Origin: an uncultured Ellagibacter sp.
GTDB lineage: Bacteria > Actinomycetota > Coriobacteriia > Coriobacteriales > Eggerthellaceae
DNA: 48,573 bases
Reading direction: 5' to 3'
NCBI GenBank assembly: GCA_934654815.1
Contig: CAKUGU010000013.1
Location: 1 to 48,573, forward strand
Part shown: piece after piece, positions 27,288-35,851 of the stretch
Numbering within the stretch: the first letter of the stretch is position 1
How the letters are laid out: each line of letters opens with the position of its first letter
Notes under the pieces: generated by a model
Databases searched by the model: none
What the model was told of the DNA's origin: nothing
What the model saw: the letters and a program-made list of their open reading frames with translations, nothing else
Program-made: the position numbers and the translations under genes

Positions 27288-27578
27288 CTATTCAAAGACG
27301 GCGTAGATATCCTCGGAACGGAGAATCATAACCTCTTCGCCGTTGACCTTCACTTCGGTTCCGCCGTACTTGCCGTACAGGACGCGGTCGCCTTCCTTGA
27401 CCGGAACGGGGACGAGCTTGCCGTCCTTGTCGAGCTTGCCCTCGCCGACCTTGAGAACAGTACCGGTCTGCGGCTTTTCCTTCGCATCGTGCGCGAGGAT
27501 GAGTCCACCCGCGGTGGTTTCCTCGGCTTCGTCCTGCTTGACGATGACGCGATCGCCCAACGGCTTCAAGTTCATCAT
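27288..27578 (-). CDS. groS: co-chaperonin GroES
   Basis: Lid of the GroEL chamber. 96 residues beginning MMNLKPLGDRVIVKQDEAEE, with the mobile loop ETTAGGLILAHDAKEKP and ending VMILRSEDIYAVFE. Two ATGs stand in tandem; the first (27578) is eight bases from AAGGAAGG and is chosen, though 27575 is equally possible. The CIRCE operator and promoter lie just upstream, so the HrcA repressor should control it. Confidence 0.97.
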   Translation of the reverse strand: MMNLKPLGDRVIVKQDEAEETTAGGLILAHDAKEKPQTGTVLKVGEGKLDKDGKLVPVPVKEGDRVLYGKYGGTEVKVNGEEVMILRSEDIYAVFE

Positions 27579-27636
27579 TTGCTTGGCCTTCCTTTCGTCT
27601 GCCTTGCACATGTAGTTACCTCGATGAGTTCGAGTG

Positions 27637-27663
27637 CTAGCACTCTTCGTGCGTGAGTGCTAA
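27637..27663 (-). promoter_or_regulatory. CIRCE operator (HrcA box)
   Basis: CTAGCACTC, nine bases, GAGTGCTAA: the classic CIRCE inverted repeat with one change in the first arm. A second overlapping palindrome (GAGTGCT-AGCACTC, 27632-27645) extends it. It lies between the -10 and the groES start. Confidence 0.95.
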
Positions 27664-27675
27664 CAACATTGGGTA

Positions 27676-27703
27676 ACTATAGCATCAGCGCCGTCGAATG
27701 CAA
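27676..27703 (-). promoter_or_regulatory. groESL promoter
   Basis: On the minus strand TTGCAT (27698-27703) and TATAGT (27676-27681) are 16 nt apart, directly upstream of the CIRCE operator. Confidence 0.75.
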
Positions 27704-27800
27704 GCGTTTTGCAGAAAACTTGAGCGCAAGCGACTTAGATTTTAAGGAATCGCCACACTCTATTCATAATGCGAGATGAAAGACCCGCCGGCCGACCCGG

Positions 27801-28568
27801 CTAGCCGCGCGGGGACACGAGGCCGCCCTCATAGGCGCACACCACGAGCTGCGCGCGGTCGTGAGAGCCGGTCTTGCCCATGATGCGCGAGATGTGGGTC
27901 TTCACGGTGGCTGGGGATATGACAAGCTCGGAGGCGATTTCCTCGTTGCTCATCCCCCGGGCGACGAGCGTGAGGATTTCCCGTTCGCGGCCGGTGAGCG
28001 CGCCGAGCGCCTCGCGCGCGGACGCCCCCGACAGAGCGCCCTGGCCTGCACGGGGCCGCGACGCCACGAAGGTCTCGACGAGCCGGCGCATGACCGATGG
28101 TTGGATGAGCGCGTCCCCGCGGGCGACGACATGTATCGCCTCCACGATGTCGTCGGGCTCGGCGTCTTTCAAAAGGAAGCCGCTCGCACCGGCGGAAAGC
28201 GCGTCGTAGACGTATTCGTCGATGTCGAACGTGGTGAGCACGAGCACGTGCGTCTTCGCGAGAAGCGGGTTCTGCGTGATGTCGCGCGTCGCGTCGATGC
28301 CGTTGCGAACCGGCATGCGGATGTCCATGAGCACCACATCGGGGCGCAGCTTCTGGGCGAGGTACACCGCCTCCTCGCCGTTGCGCGCCTCGCCCACCAC
28401 CGACAGCCCCTCGTAGGAGCCGAGGATGAGCCGGAACCCGCTGCGCACGAGATCTTGATCGTCCGCGACGAGGATGGTAAGGCAGCCTGCGCCGTCGCGC
28501 GAGGGGCCCGCCTGCGCCCCGGAGTCGCCGAAGTTCGACCCGGCAACCGTCTTTCCGCTTTCATCCAT
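27801..28568 (-). CDS. NarL/LuxR-family response regulator
   Basis: 255 residues. A receiver domain spans about 30-150, with acidic residues Asp36/Asp37, phospho-acceptor Asp82 (VVLMDIRMP) and LTTFD. A LuxR-type helix-turn-helix spans about 190-250 (LTGREREILTLVARGMSNEE, then ATVKTHISRIM). Start set at the ATG 28568, four bases after the kinase stop codon; an upstream in-frame start would overlap the kinase. Partner of the DesK-type kinase just upstream and probably last gene of the ABC transporter unit. Confidence 0.92.
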   Translation of the reverse strand: MDESGKTVAGSNFGDSGAQAGPSRDGAGCLTILVADDQDLVRSGFRLILGSYEGLSVVGEARNGEEAVYLAQKLRPDVVLMDIRMPVRNGIDATRDITQNPLLAKTHVLVLTTFDIDEYVYDALSAGASGFLLKDAEPDDIVEAIHVVARGDALIQPSVMRRLVETFVASRPRAGQGALSGASAREALGALTGREREILTLVARGMSNEEIASELVISPATVKTHISRIMGKTGSHDRAQLVVCAYEGGLVSPRG

Positions 28569-28572
28569 TGCG

Positions 28573-29895
28573 CTACCTGGCCTTTCTCTCGCCGTCCGCA
28601 TGTTTAGCCCCGTCGCCATGCGGGGCGCAGGGGATGCTCGCCGACACGACGAAGCCGCCGTCCGCGCGAGGCGCCGCCGTGAGCGTGCCGCCGAGCAAGC
28701 GGGCGCGCTCGGTCATTCCCACGATCCCGTGCCCGCCGGCATCGCGCGCTTCATGCCCCGACGAAGGCGAGACGGCAGGCTCCCCCGCCCTCGCGCCGAC
28801 CTGGGAAGACGCGCCCGCCGCATCGTTTTCGACGCGCAGGTGGGCGGTTTGCCCCGACAGGGAAAGCACGATGGACGCGCGCTTCGCGTGCGCGTGCCGG
28901 ACGATGTTCGTCGTCGCCTCGCGCGCGATGCCGAACAGCGCGACGTCGATGTAGGCGGGCACGGACGTGCGGTCGTAGGCAGCGGTGTCGAGCGAGGCGG
29001 CGACGCCCGCCTCTTGCAGGAAGCGCACAAGGTCGCCGAGCCGGTCGGTACCGTCGGTCGGTGCCGTTTCCGCAGGTGAATCGCCCGAACGCAGAACACC
29101 GATCATGCCACGGATCTCGTCGAGGGCGCCTTTGGCGGTCTTTCGGGCGGTCGACACCGATTCCTTGGCCGCCACAGGATCGCGCTCGATGAGCCGCTCG
29201 GCGGCCGCGAGCTGGATGCTCACCGCGGAAAGCGAGTGCGCCGTGATGTCGTGCACCTCGCGCGCGATACGCACGCGCTCCTCCTCGACGCGGCGGGCGG
29301 CGACTTCTTCGCGCGTACGTTCGGCCTCTTCAGCACGCTGCTCGGCGGCTCGAACGTATTCCCGATGCGCGCGGAGGGCGAACCCGCCCGTAGCCGCGGC
29401 CACCATGAACACCACGTTCTGCACGTAGGACCAGAACCACATCGCCGCCGACGAGCCACCCTGCCCCACGATGGCGAGCCCCACGACGGACACGCCGAGC
29501 GCCACGCCCGCCTCGACGCGCGAGCATTCGTACGCGATGGTGAGAAGCGCCACCATGGGCCCCACAATGGCGAGCGAGAAGCCGCGGAACGTCGACTGCG
29601 ACGCGAGGAACGCGACGAACACGAAGGCGAAGGCGACCCAGGGCATCTTCCTGCGCACGACGAGCGGCACCGTGGTGAGCGCCAGGGCGAAAAACGCGCT
29701 CGCCGCCGGCACGACGGCCTCGATTCCCAGAAGGCGGCGGAACGCCTCGTCGGGGAGGATAAGGCTCGCCGACAGCATGAGCTGCACGCAGCCGAACACG
29801 AACGCGGCCGCGGCGATGCCCGCGTCGATGGCCCAATCCTTAGGGCTCATCTCGCGTTCGCGCACCAGCAAGTTGTTCAGCGTATCGTTTCCCAT
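28573..29895 (-). CDS. DesK/NarX-type sensor histidine kinase (HisKA_3)
   Basis: 440 residues. About five or six hydrophobic segments lie between 22 and 175, with little outside the membrane, as in LiaS/DesK intramembrane sensors. A coiled coil (about 180-208) precedes the dimerisation helix with His215 in IAREVHDITAHSLSAVSIQL. The ATPase domain has AREATTNIVRHAHA and GGHGIVGMTERARLLGG. The ATG at 29895 has a CATAAT hexamer seven bases upstream and no clear ribosome binding site, so it may be leaderless. Forms a two-component system with the NarL-type regulator downstream. Confidence 0.93.
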   Translation of the reverse strand: MGNDTLNNLLVREREMSPKDWAIDAGIAAAAFVFGCVQLMLSASLILPDEAFRRLLGIEAVVPAASAFFALALTTVPLVVRRKMPWVAFAFVFVAFLASQSTFRGFSLAIVGPMVALLTIAYECSRVEAGVALGVSVVGLAIVGQGGSSAAMWFWSYVQNVVFMVAAATGGFALRAHREYVRAAEQRAEEAERTREEVAARRVEEERVRIAREVHDITAHSLSAVSIQLAAAERLIERDPVAAKESVSTARKTAKGALDEIRGMIGVLRSGDSPAETAPTDGTDRLGDLVRFLQEAGVAASLDTAAYDRTSVPAYIDVALFGIAREATTNIVRHAHAKRASIVLSLSGQTAHLRVENDAAGASSQVGARAGEPAVSPSSGHEARDAGGHGIVGMTERARLLGGTLTAAPRADGGFVVSASIPCAPHGDGAKHADGERKAR

Positions 29896-29914
29896 GCCGC
29901 CTATTATGCGCAAA

Positions 29915-29945
29915 CCCCGCACGGTGCGCCATACACCGTGCGGGG
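29915..29945 (-). terminator. 12-bp palindrome between the permease and kinase genes
   Basis: Perfect arms CCCCGCACGGTG and CACCGTGCGGGG with a 7-nt loop, then TTTG on the minus strand. It lies 113 nt after the permease and just above the kinase -10, so it could be a partial terminator or an operator. Confidence 0.6.
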
Positions 29946-30057
29946 TATTGTGGGGCAACGCGAAGACCGCGCCGGGGGCCGCGCGACATCGCGCGGCGCC
30001 GGGACGCGGACCCAGCAACGGGGCCCGCGGGGTCGCACCACCGGCCGCAAACCCACG

Positions 30058-32172
30058 CTAGACGCGGATAAGGCGCTTCGCCGACAGATACGTCACGAGG
30101 AAATACGCGCCGTACACGAGGGCGAACGCACCGGCCACGGCAAGCGCCGCGCCCGCGATGTCGAAGCGCCCGAACACCGAGATCACATGCGACACGACCG
30201 AGACGGCGCAAGCCGAATGCGCGATCGCGAGCACGAGCGGGAACAGGAAATACACGAGCACCTGCGCGAAGAGGACGCGGCTTATCATCCCCTCGTCGGC
30301 GCCGAGCTTGCGCAGAAGCCCATAACGACGCGCGTTGTCGGACGCGTCGGAAAGCTGCTGGATGGCAAGGATCGCGGCGCAGGCGATGACGAGCACGAAC
30401 CCGAGGTAGATGGCGAGATACCCCACGAGCACGCTCACCCCGATGCTTTGCTCCTGGCAGTCGGCGCGCGTGAGGAACATCCCGTAGCGAAGGGGCCAGG
30501 CATCGGATTCGGCGCCCTCGGCCACGGCGCCAAGCGCCTTCGAAAGCGCCGCCTCGGCGTTCTTACTTGCGCATTGCATGTCGAGCTTCGAGGCGCCGAG
30601 CACGCATCCTGCGGGAACGTCCTCGTCGCGCAGCACGAGCGCGCCTGTGTTGCACTGGTAGGTCGTCGTCTCAACGCAGTCGAAGCGCGCGGAGGCGATA
30701 GCCAGATCCTTCCCGCCGACGCTCACCCGCGCGCCCGATCGGGCCACGCCGTCCCACAAGGGGCGAAACGCGTCCATGTCGGTAAGGACGGCGCATTCGC
30801 CTTCGCCAAGGTCGATCGGAGCCTTTCCCGCAAGTTCGAGCGCGGCGTTCACCTGGGAAAGCCGCATGAAAGGAAGGGGCGCGTCCTCATATCCCGGGTT
30901 CATGAGGCCAAAGGACACTGCGTCCGCAAGCCTGACGCCGGACGACTCCTCGATGGCGCCGTAGGTGACGAGGTCCTGCGTATCGTAGAGGCTGTCGAGC
31001 TGCACCGACGCCGTCACGAGCGCGTCGAAATCGCCTGCGTCGGCATCGCGCATGCTCTTCGCCAGGCCCTCGCGCATGTCGTAGCCGACGCTTTCCATGA
31101 AGTCGGCGTAGGGGTCGAGGTAGGCGAGCCGATGCGTCTCGCCGCCTTGGCCGACGATGGCGATCGTCGTCGATGCCGTGGCGCTGTAGGACGTTCCTTT
31201 CGCAAGGGAATCCTCGGTCGCGTCGCGCAGGCCGAGGCCCGTGCACACGCTCGTGATAGCGAGGAACAGCACGAGGCACACCACGGTAAGCGTCGCGAAC
31301 GCCGTGTTCACACGCGCATTCAGCTGGCGCAGCGTGAACATGTTGAGCCCGCGCAGGTAGAGCGGTCGCGCGAACTGCATCGCGCGCAGAAGGAACCCGG
31401 AAAGCGAGTAGAAGAACAGCGCCGTGCCGACGACGACGAGCGCGGTCGAGGCGGCGAATTCGGGCGACATGCTCATGAGCCCGTTGTCGGCAAGCAGCTT
31501 GTACGCCGCGCCGATGACAACGAGCGAAACAATGAACAGCGCGAACGACAGAGGGAGGCTTTTCAATTTCATCGACTCGACCGTGCGGTCGGCGCACAGA
31601 AGGTCAATGAGCTTCGTGCGGGCGACCGTGAACGAGTTCACGACGGCGGCCAGCACGAAGACGGCCGCGAACACGGCGACGGCCTTCGCGAACGCATCGG
31701 GCGAGAACACGAACGCGATGCCCGTCGCGCTCGCCACCTCGGCGCTGAACAGCGAGGACGTCGCCCACAGAAGTACCTGGGAAAGCCCGATGCCGAGGAC
31801 GAGGCCCACGGCGAGCGAGGCCGCGCCGACGATCGCGGACTCGGCGAGCACGATGCGCACCACGTCGGGCACGCCCATACCAAACGCGAGGTACAACCCG
31901 AATTCCTTCTTGCGGCGGCGGATGAGGAAGCGGTTCGCGTACACCACGAGGAACACGAGCAGCGCGGCAACGAACACCGACACCCCGCCGATGACGGCGC
32001 CGAGAAGATCGAGGATGCTGCTCTGCTGCTCCGAAAGCGCGAGCACCCCCTGCTGCGCGCTCATGGAGTTGAACGCGTAGAACACCGCCACGCCGAGCAC
32101 CACGGTGACGAAGTACACACCGAAATCGCCGAGCGATTTGCGGACGTTTCCCCAGGCGAGCTTAAGCGTCAT
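30058..32172 (-). CDS. BceB-like ABC transporter permease (FtsX domain)
   Basis: 704 residues. Hydrophobic segments at the N-terminus (about 18-40 and 55-80) are followed by the FtsX-type cytoplasmic stretch RRRKKEFGLYLAFGM, then several spans to about residue 325. A large, probably extracellular domain of about 240 residues comes next, then three spans at the C-terminus with DNARRYGLLRKLGA. This matches permeases of antimicrobial-peptide detoxification and sensing modules better than LolC or MacB. GAGGAGG precedes the ATG at 32172, and the gene overlaps the ATPase stop by 11 nt. The substrate is unknown; a peptide or lipid-II-binding antibiotic is inferred from the kinases nearby. Confidence 0.88.
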   Translation of the reverse strand: MTLKLAWGNVRKSLGDFGVYFVTVVLGVAVFYAFNSMSAQQGVLALSEQQSSILDLLGAVIGGVSVFVAALLVFLVVYANRFLIRRRKKEFGLYLAFGMGVPDVVRIVLAESAIVGAASLAVGLVLGIGLSQVLLWATSSLFSAEVASATGIAFVFSPDAFAKAVAVFAAVFVLAAVVNSFTVARTKLIDLLCADRTVESMKLKSLPLSFALFIVSLVVIGAAYKLLADNGLMSMSPEFAASTALVVVGTALFFYSLSGFLLRAMQFARPLYLRGLNMFTLRQLNARVNTAFATLTVVCLVLFLAITSVCTGLGLRDATEDSLAKGTSYSATASTTIAIVGQGGETHRLAYLDPYADFMESVGYDMREGLAKSMRDADAGDFDALVTASVQLDSLYDTQDLVTYGAIEESSGVRLADAVSFGLMNPGYEDAPLPFMRLSQVNAALELAGKAPIDLGEGECAVLTDMDAFRPLWDGVARSGARVSVGGKDLAIASARFDCVETTTYQCNTGALVLRDEDVPAGCVLGASKLDMQCASKNAEAALSKALGAVAEGAESDAWPLRYGMFLTRADCQEQSIGVSVLVGYLAIYLGFVLVIACAAILAIQQLSDASDNARRYGLLRKLGADEGMISRVLFAQVLVYFLFPLVLAIAHSACAVSVVSHVISVFGRFDIAGAALAVAGAFALVYGAYFLVTYLSAKRLIRV

Positions 32173-33079
32173 GGCGAGCACCTCCTCGCGACCCCGACGC
32201 GGCGGACACGGCTGCGGCTTGCGTGTCGCGCACAGCGGGAGCGACCGCAGGCGAGGCCACGGCTTCCCAGTCGCCCGCCATCCTCGCAACGATGCGCTCG
32301 TAGAACGTCGGGCGGTCGCAGACGCCGCGGGAAAGCTCGCCTGCAAGCGCGCCGTCCTTGATGGCGATGATGCGCGAGCAGAAGCTCGCCGCAGCCGCAT
32401 CGTGGGTGACCATGAGGATCGTGGCACCCAGGCCGTTCAAACGCTCGAACGATTCGAGCAGGTCACGCGCCGATTTCGAGTCGAGCGCGCCCGTGGGCTC
32501 GTCGGCCAGGATAAGGCTCGGGCGCCCCACCGTGGCACGCGCCGCGGCCACGCGCTGACGCTGCCCGCCGGAAAGCTGATAGGGATACTGGTCGAGCACG
32601 CCGTCGATTCCGAGCACATCCGCGATGCGGCGGACCCGCTCGTCGATTTCCCGTGCGCCGACGCGCCGTATGGTGAGCGCAAGCGCGATGTTCTCGTAAG
32701 CGGTGAGCGTATCGAGCAGGTTCGCATCCTGGAACACGAAGCCGAGCTCCTCGCGGCGAAAACGCGCGAGCTCGCGGCCGGAAAGGCCCGCAACGCTCCT
32801 GCCGCCGACGACGACCGTTCCCGTCGTGGGAGCGTCGAGCGTGGCCAGACAGTTCAGCAGCGTCGACTTCCCCGACCCGGAAGGTCCCATAATGCCAACG
32901 AATTCCCCAGGAGCCACAGTGAAGCTCACATGCGACAGAGCGTGCGTGACGTTGCCCGCCTCGCGCTTGCCATGTGCGCCGCCGTAGCATTTCGAGAGGT
33001 CGCGCACCTCGACCACCGGCCGAGCCTCGGCGGTTGAGCAGACGCAGGCGGCGGCATCTGCCGAATAACGTTCGTTCAT
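32162..33079 (-). CDS. ABC transporter ATPase, BceA/LolD-like
   Basis: 305 residues. Walker A is GPSGSGKST (65-73), the Q-loop GFVFQD, signature LSGGQRQRVAAARA, Walker B LILADEPTGALD and the switch THD. The protein extends about 60 residues beyond the usual fold, with an Ala/Val-rich tail. The ATG at 33079, preceded by AAGGGA, is chosen over an upstream in-frame start. First gene of the transporter unit and divergent from the OmpR-type regulator. The shared 162-nt gap contains phased repeats that the regulator probably binds. Confidence 0.93.
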   Translation of the reverse strand: MNERYSADAAACVCSTAEARPVVEVRDLSKCYGGAHGKREAGNVTHALSHVSFTVAPGEFVGIMGPSGSGKSTLLNCLATLDAPTTGTVVVGGRSVAGLSGRELARFRREELGFVFQDANLLDTLTAYENIALALTIRRVGAREIDERVRRIADVLGIDGVLDQYPYQLSGGQRQRVAAARATVGRPSLILADEPTGALDSKSARDLLESFERLNGLGATILMVTHDAAAASFCSRIIAIKDGALAGELSRGVCDRPTFYERIVARMAGDWEAVASPAVAPAVRDTQAAAVSAASGSRGGARHDA

Positions 33080-33145
33080 GGGTTTTCCCTTCTCGCTTCG
33101 CGGTTTCGGTTCGCGTTCCATGCTAGAAGGCGCCCCTTGCGCGGC

Positions 33146-33175
33146 GCTTGCCGAAACCTTGCAGCTGCCTTACAG
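33146..33175. promoter_or_regulatory. three 11-bp-phased repeats in the divergent promoter
   Basis: GCTTGCCG (33146), CCTTGCAG (33157) and CCTTACAG (33168) repeat every 11 bp, the pattern bound by OmpR/PhoB-type regulators. For the transporter gene they would sit at and above the -35 of a TAGCAT -10 (33120-33125, minus strand). Confidence 0.6.
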
Positions 33176-33209
33176 CGCCCGGCCGCGCGGACGGCGCCAA
33201 CGAAGCTGT

Positions 33210-33215
33210 GCCATA
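33210..33215 (+). promoter_or_regulatory. putative -10 of the regulator-kinase unit
   Basis: CATACT lies about 27 nt upstream of the regulator ATG. No good -35 is visible, which fits activator dependence. Confidence 0.35.
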
Positions 33216-33241
33216 CTTCAACCTGAAGAGAAAGGGCGCAT

Positions 33242-33991
33242 ATGGCAGCGATGGGATACGGCTTGGTCGAGGAGAATCTACGCGGCAAGCGCATCTTAGT
33301 GGTCGACGACGAAAAGGAGCTCGGCGACATGGTGTCGTCGATTCTCGCGGGAGCAGGCTTTCGCGAGGTCGAGGTGGCGCGGTCGGCCGAAGAGGCGTTT
33401 TCCTGCGTTTCCCGTGAAGCCTCGAAGGGCTTGCCGGGCGTGAAGCTTTTCGTGCTCGACGTGATGATGCCGGGCATGGACGGGTTCCAGCTGCTCGGGC
33501 GCCTGCGCGAGATGCCCGAGCATCGAAAGACGCCGGCCATCTTCCTGACCGCGCGCGACGAGCCGCTCGACCGCGTGGGCGGGCTCTCGCTCGGTGCCGA
33601 CGACTACATCGCCAAGCCGTTTCTGCCCCAGGAGCTGATTCTGCGCATCGCCGCGGTGATGCGCCGCTGCTACGCCGACGATGCGGCCGGGCTTGCGCTC
33701 GCGCATGCGACGGTCGATTTGGCGAACGCCGAGGTCGCACGCGAGGACGGGACACGCGTGCAACTCACTGCCAAGGAGCACGAGATCTTAAGCGTGCTCG
33801 CACGCAACGCCGGGCGCATCGTCACCATCGACACAATTTGCGAGGAATGCTGGGGCACGTCGTTCGCCTACGAGAACTCGCTCATGGCGCACGTACGGCG
33901 CCTGCGCGAGAAAATCGAGGCCGACCCTTCCCACCCCGAATCGCTTGTCACGGTACGCGGACTCGGGTACAAGCTCGTCGTGGGGAAATAA
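33242..33991 (+). CDS. OmpR-family response regulator
   Basis: 249 residues. A receiver domain spans about 16-135, with Asp22/Asp23, phospho-acceptor Asp73 (FVLDVMMPGMDG) and KPF near 120. A winged-helix DNA-binding domain spans about 150-247 (LTAKEHEILSVLARNAGRIV, MAHVRRLREKIE, VRGLGYKLV). AGAGAAAGG precedes the ATG. It is followed one base later by its kinase and is divergent from the ABC transporter, which is probably its target. Confidence 0.94.
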   Translation: MAAMGYGLVEENLRGKRILVVDDEKELGDMVSSILAGAGFREVEVARSAEEAFSCVSREASKGLPGVKLFVLDVMMPGMDGFQLLGRLREMPEHRKTPAIFLTARDEPLDRVGGLSLGADDYIAKPFLPQELILRIAAVMRRCYADDAAGLALAHATVDLANAEVAREDGTRVQLTAKEHEILSVLARNAGRIVTIDTICEECWGTSFAYENSLMAHVRRLREKIEADPSHPESLVTVRGLGYKLVVGK

Positions 33992-33992
33992 G

Positions 33993-35489
33993 ATGGCGGC
34001 GATGAGCAGGGCCTGCTTCCGCGAAAAACGCGCCGAGCCGCCCCGTCGCCCTCCCGCGGCAGGGGGCGAGCGCGTGCGCCGCAAACCCGTCGGGTTCGCG
34101 AGCTTCCTGTCGCGCCAAGTGGTGCTTTTCGCCGTCGTGGCGTTCTCGATCGCGATGCTCGACTTCGTGCTCGCTTCCCTGTTCATCCTGAACGAGAACG
34201 GCGTCGGCGGCGACTACGCGAAACCGCACAATGCCACCGTCGCCGCAAGCAGTTGCCTCACGCAGGACGACGCGGGAAATTATGCGTTCGACGACAAGGG
34301 CGCGGAAGCGCTCGACGAAAGCGGGGCTGCGTGGGCTGCGCTCGTGGCCGAAGACGGGTCCGTCGCGTGGTCGTATCATCTGCCGGAAGGGTTCCCCTCC
34401 TCGTTTTCCGCAAGCGAGCTTACCATGGCCGGCCATTTCGACAGCTTCGACGAGTACCCCGTCTACTTCTGGACGCGCGATGACGGAGTGTTCGTGACGG
34501 GATACCCCCAAGGGTCGTACTGGCGCATGACGCTGAGCCTGCCCGAAAACTCGTTTTTCACGCTTCCTCTTTACGCGCTCGCCATCTTCCTCGTCGACGC
34601 GCTCGTGCTGTTTTTGCTCTACGCCGTGGCAAAGCGCCGAACGCAGCGGGCGGTCGAGCCGGTAACGCACGCACTCGACGAGCTGTCGAAGGGGCGTTCG
34701 GCCACGCTGCAACTTAGGGGCGATCTGGCGGAAGTGGGCGACCGCATAACCGAGGTGTCGCGCCTCATCGAGAAGAAGGACGAGGCGCGCAGCATGTGGA
34801 TACGCGGCGTGTCCCACGACATCCGCACGCCGCTGTCGATGATGGTCGGGTTCGCCGACGCCATCGCAATGAGGGGCGATGTGCCCGCTGACGTGCGCGA
34901 ACAGGCCGAGATCATCCGCGCGCAGGGCATGAAGATCGGCGATTTGGTAAGCGACCTCAACACCGCCGCCCAGCTCGACTACGACGCAACTCCGAAGCGC
35001 GAAGAACGCGTATCGCTCGCGCGCGTCGTGCGCGAGGCGTGCACCGACCATGTGAACGCCGGCTTCGACGAGAAATTCCCTCTCACCTGCGATATTGCCC
35101 CCGAAGCCGCAGACAGCGCCATCGAGGGCGACGCTCGCATGATCAGACGTGCGATCGATAACCTGCTCGCGAACGCGCGCACGCACAACGACCAGGGATG
35201 TCCCATCGCCGTGAGTCTGTCCGCCGAGCGCGCGCCGGAAGGCGGCGCGAGAAGGCGATTCTCCATCCGCATCGCCGACGACGGGCGCGGAGCCACGACC
35301 GAGCGCATCACCGCCTTGCGAGAGCGCATCGCGCATGCGCAAAAAGCCGGCACCGTTGCCGCCGCATACGGCGAGGAGCACGGGCTCGGTCTGGTGCTGG
35401 TCGACCGCATCTGCCGCGCGCACGGAGGCGCGTTCACGTTCTCGTCGGATGACGGCGGATTCGTCGCCGAGATGACGCTTCCCGAATAA
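33993..35489 (+). CDS. HAMP-type sensor histidine kinase
   Basis: 498 residues. Two membrane spans (about 41-66 and 189-212) enclose an extracellular sensor of about 120 residues with acidic and aromatic character. A HAMP-like linker follows, then the H-box with His275 in VSHDIRTPLSMMVGFADA, N-box DNLLANARTHN, and a G-box HGLGLVLVDRICRAHGG. The large sensor domain differs from the tiny loops of true BceS kinases, so this kinase may sense its ligand directly. The gene starts one base after the regulator stop codon. Confidence 0.93.
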   Translation: MAAMSRACFREKRAEPPRRPPAAGGERVRRKPVGFASFLSRQVVLFAVVAFSIAMLDFVLASLFILNENGVGGDYAKPHNATVAASSCLTQDDAGNYAFDDKGAEALDESGAAWAALVAEDGSVAWSYHLPEGFPSSFSASELTMAGHFDSFDEYPVYFWTRDDGVFVTGYPQGSYWRMTLSLPENSFFTLPLYALAIFLVDALVLFLLYAVAKRRTQRAVEPVTHALDELSKGRSATLQLRGDLAEVGDRITEVSRLIEKKDEARSMWIRGVSHDIRTPLSMMVGFADAIAMRGDVPADVREQAEIIRAQGMKIGDLVSDLNTAAQLDYDATPKREERVSLARVVREACTDHVNAGFDEKFPLTCDIAPEAADSAIEGDARMIRRAIDNLLANARTHNDQGCPIAVSLSAERAPEGGARRRFSIRIADDGRGATTERITALRERIAHAQKAGTVAAAYGEEHGLGLVLVDRICRAHGGAFTFSSDDGGFVAEMTLPE

Positions 35490-35596
35490 GCAAGGACGTT
35501 TCGCAGGGCGATTCGAGATGAGAGGGGCACAGGGTCGGAAACATTATGGGCACCTTTGACGCGATCCGGGCCGTCTGGATGCGGCTCAGGTTGCTA

Positions 35597-35753
35597 TCCA
35601 ATCAGAGGATAATCAAAGTGCGAGGACTTTGGGCAATATCACGTTCGAAGCTCTTCTAACTTACTGCAAAGCCCCAGTTCATTGACGTGCATACATTTCG
35701 CTTAATCCTCGAGTGCCACGATGCCCTCGCACTTTGATTATCCTCTGATTGGA
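35597..35753. mobile_element. MITE-like element with perfect 29-bp terminal inverted repeats
   Basis: Perfect 29-bp inverted repeats at 35597-35625 and 35725-35753 (outer end TCCAATCAGAGG) enclose 99 nt that code for nothing recognisable. With GTTG outside the left end and CAAC outside the right end, the inverted symmetry extends slightly further. No clear target duplication is seen and no transposase is nearby. The wider gap 35490-35851 otherwise holds only the MOSC terminator. Confidence 0.75.
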
Positions 35754-35775
35754 CAACGTAGCCTGCTGGCAAAAC

Positions 35776-35809
35776 AAGAGGGGCTTCGAACCATTTCGAA
35801 GCCCCTCTT
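35776..35809 (-). terminator. terminator of the MOSC gene
   Basis: Perfect 15-bp arms AAGAGGGGCTTCGAA and its complement with a 4-nt loop, then GTTTTG on the minus strand. Confidence 0.9.
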
Positions 35810-35851
35810 GGCAAGATATCAGGCGCGCATTTGGGCAACGCAGCCGGAAAC

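Noticed and set aside
29236..32361. Plus-strand open frame of over 1000 codons opposite the kinase and permease
   Set aside because: Extreme Arg/Glu/His composition, no motif, and antisense to clear FtsX and histidine kinase genes.
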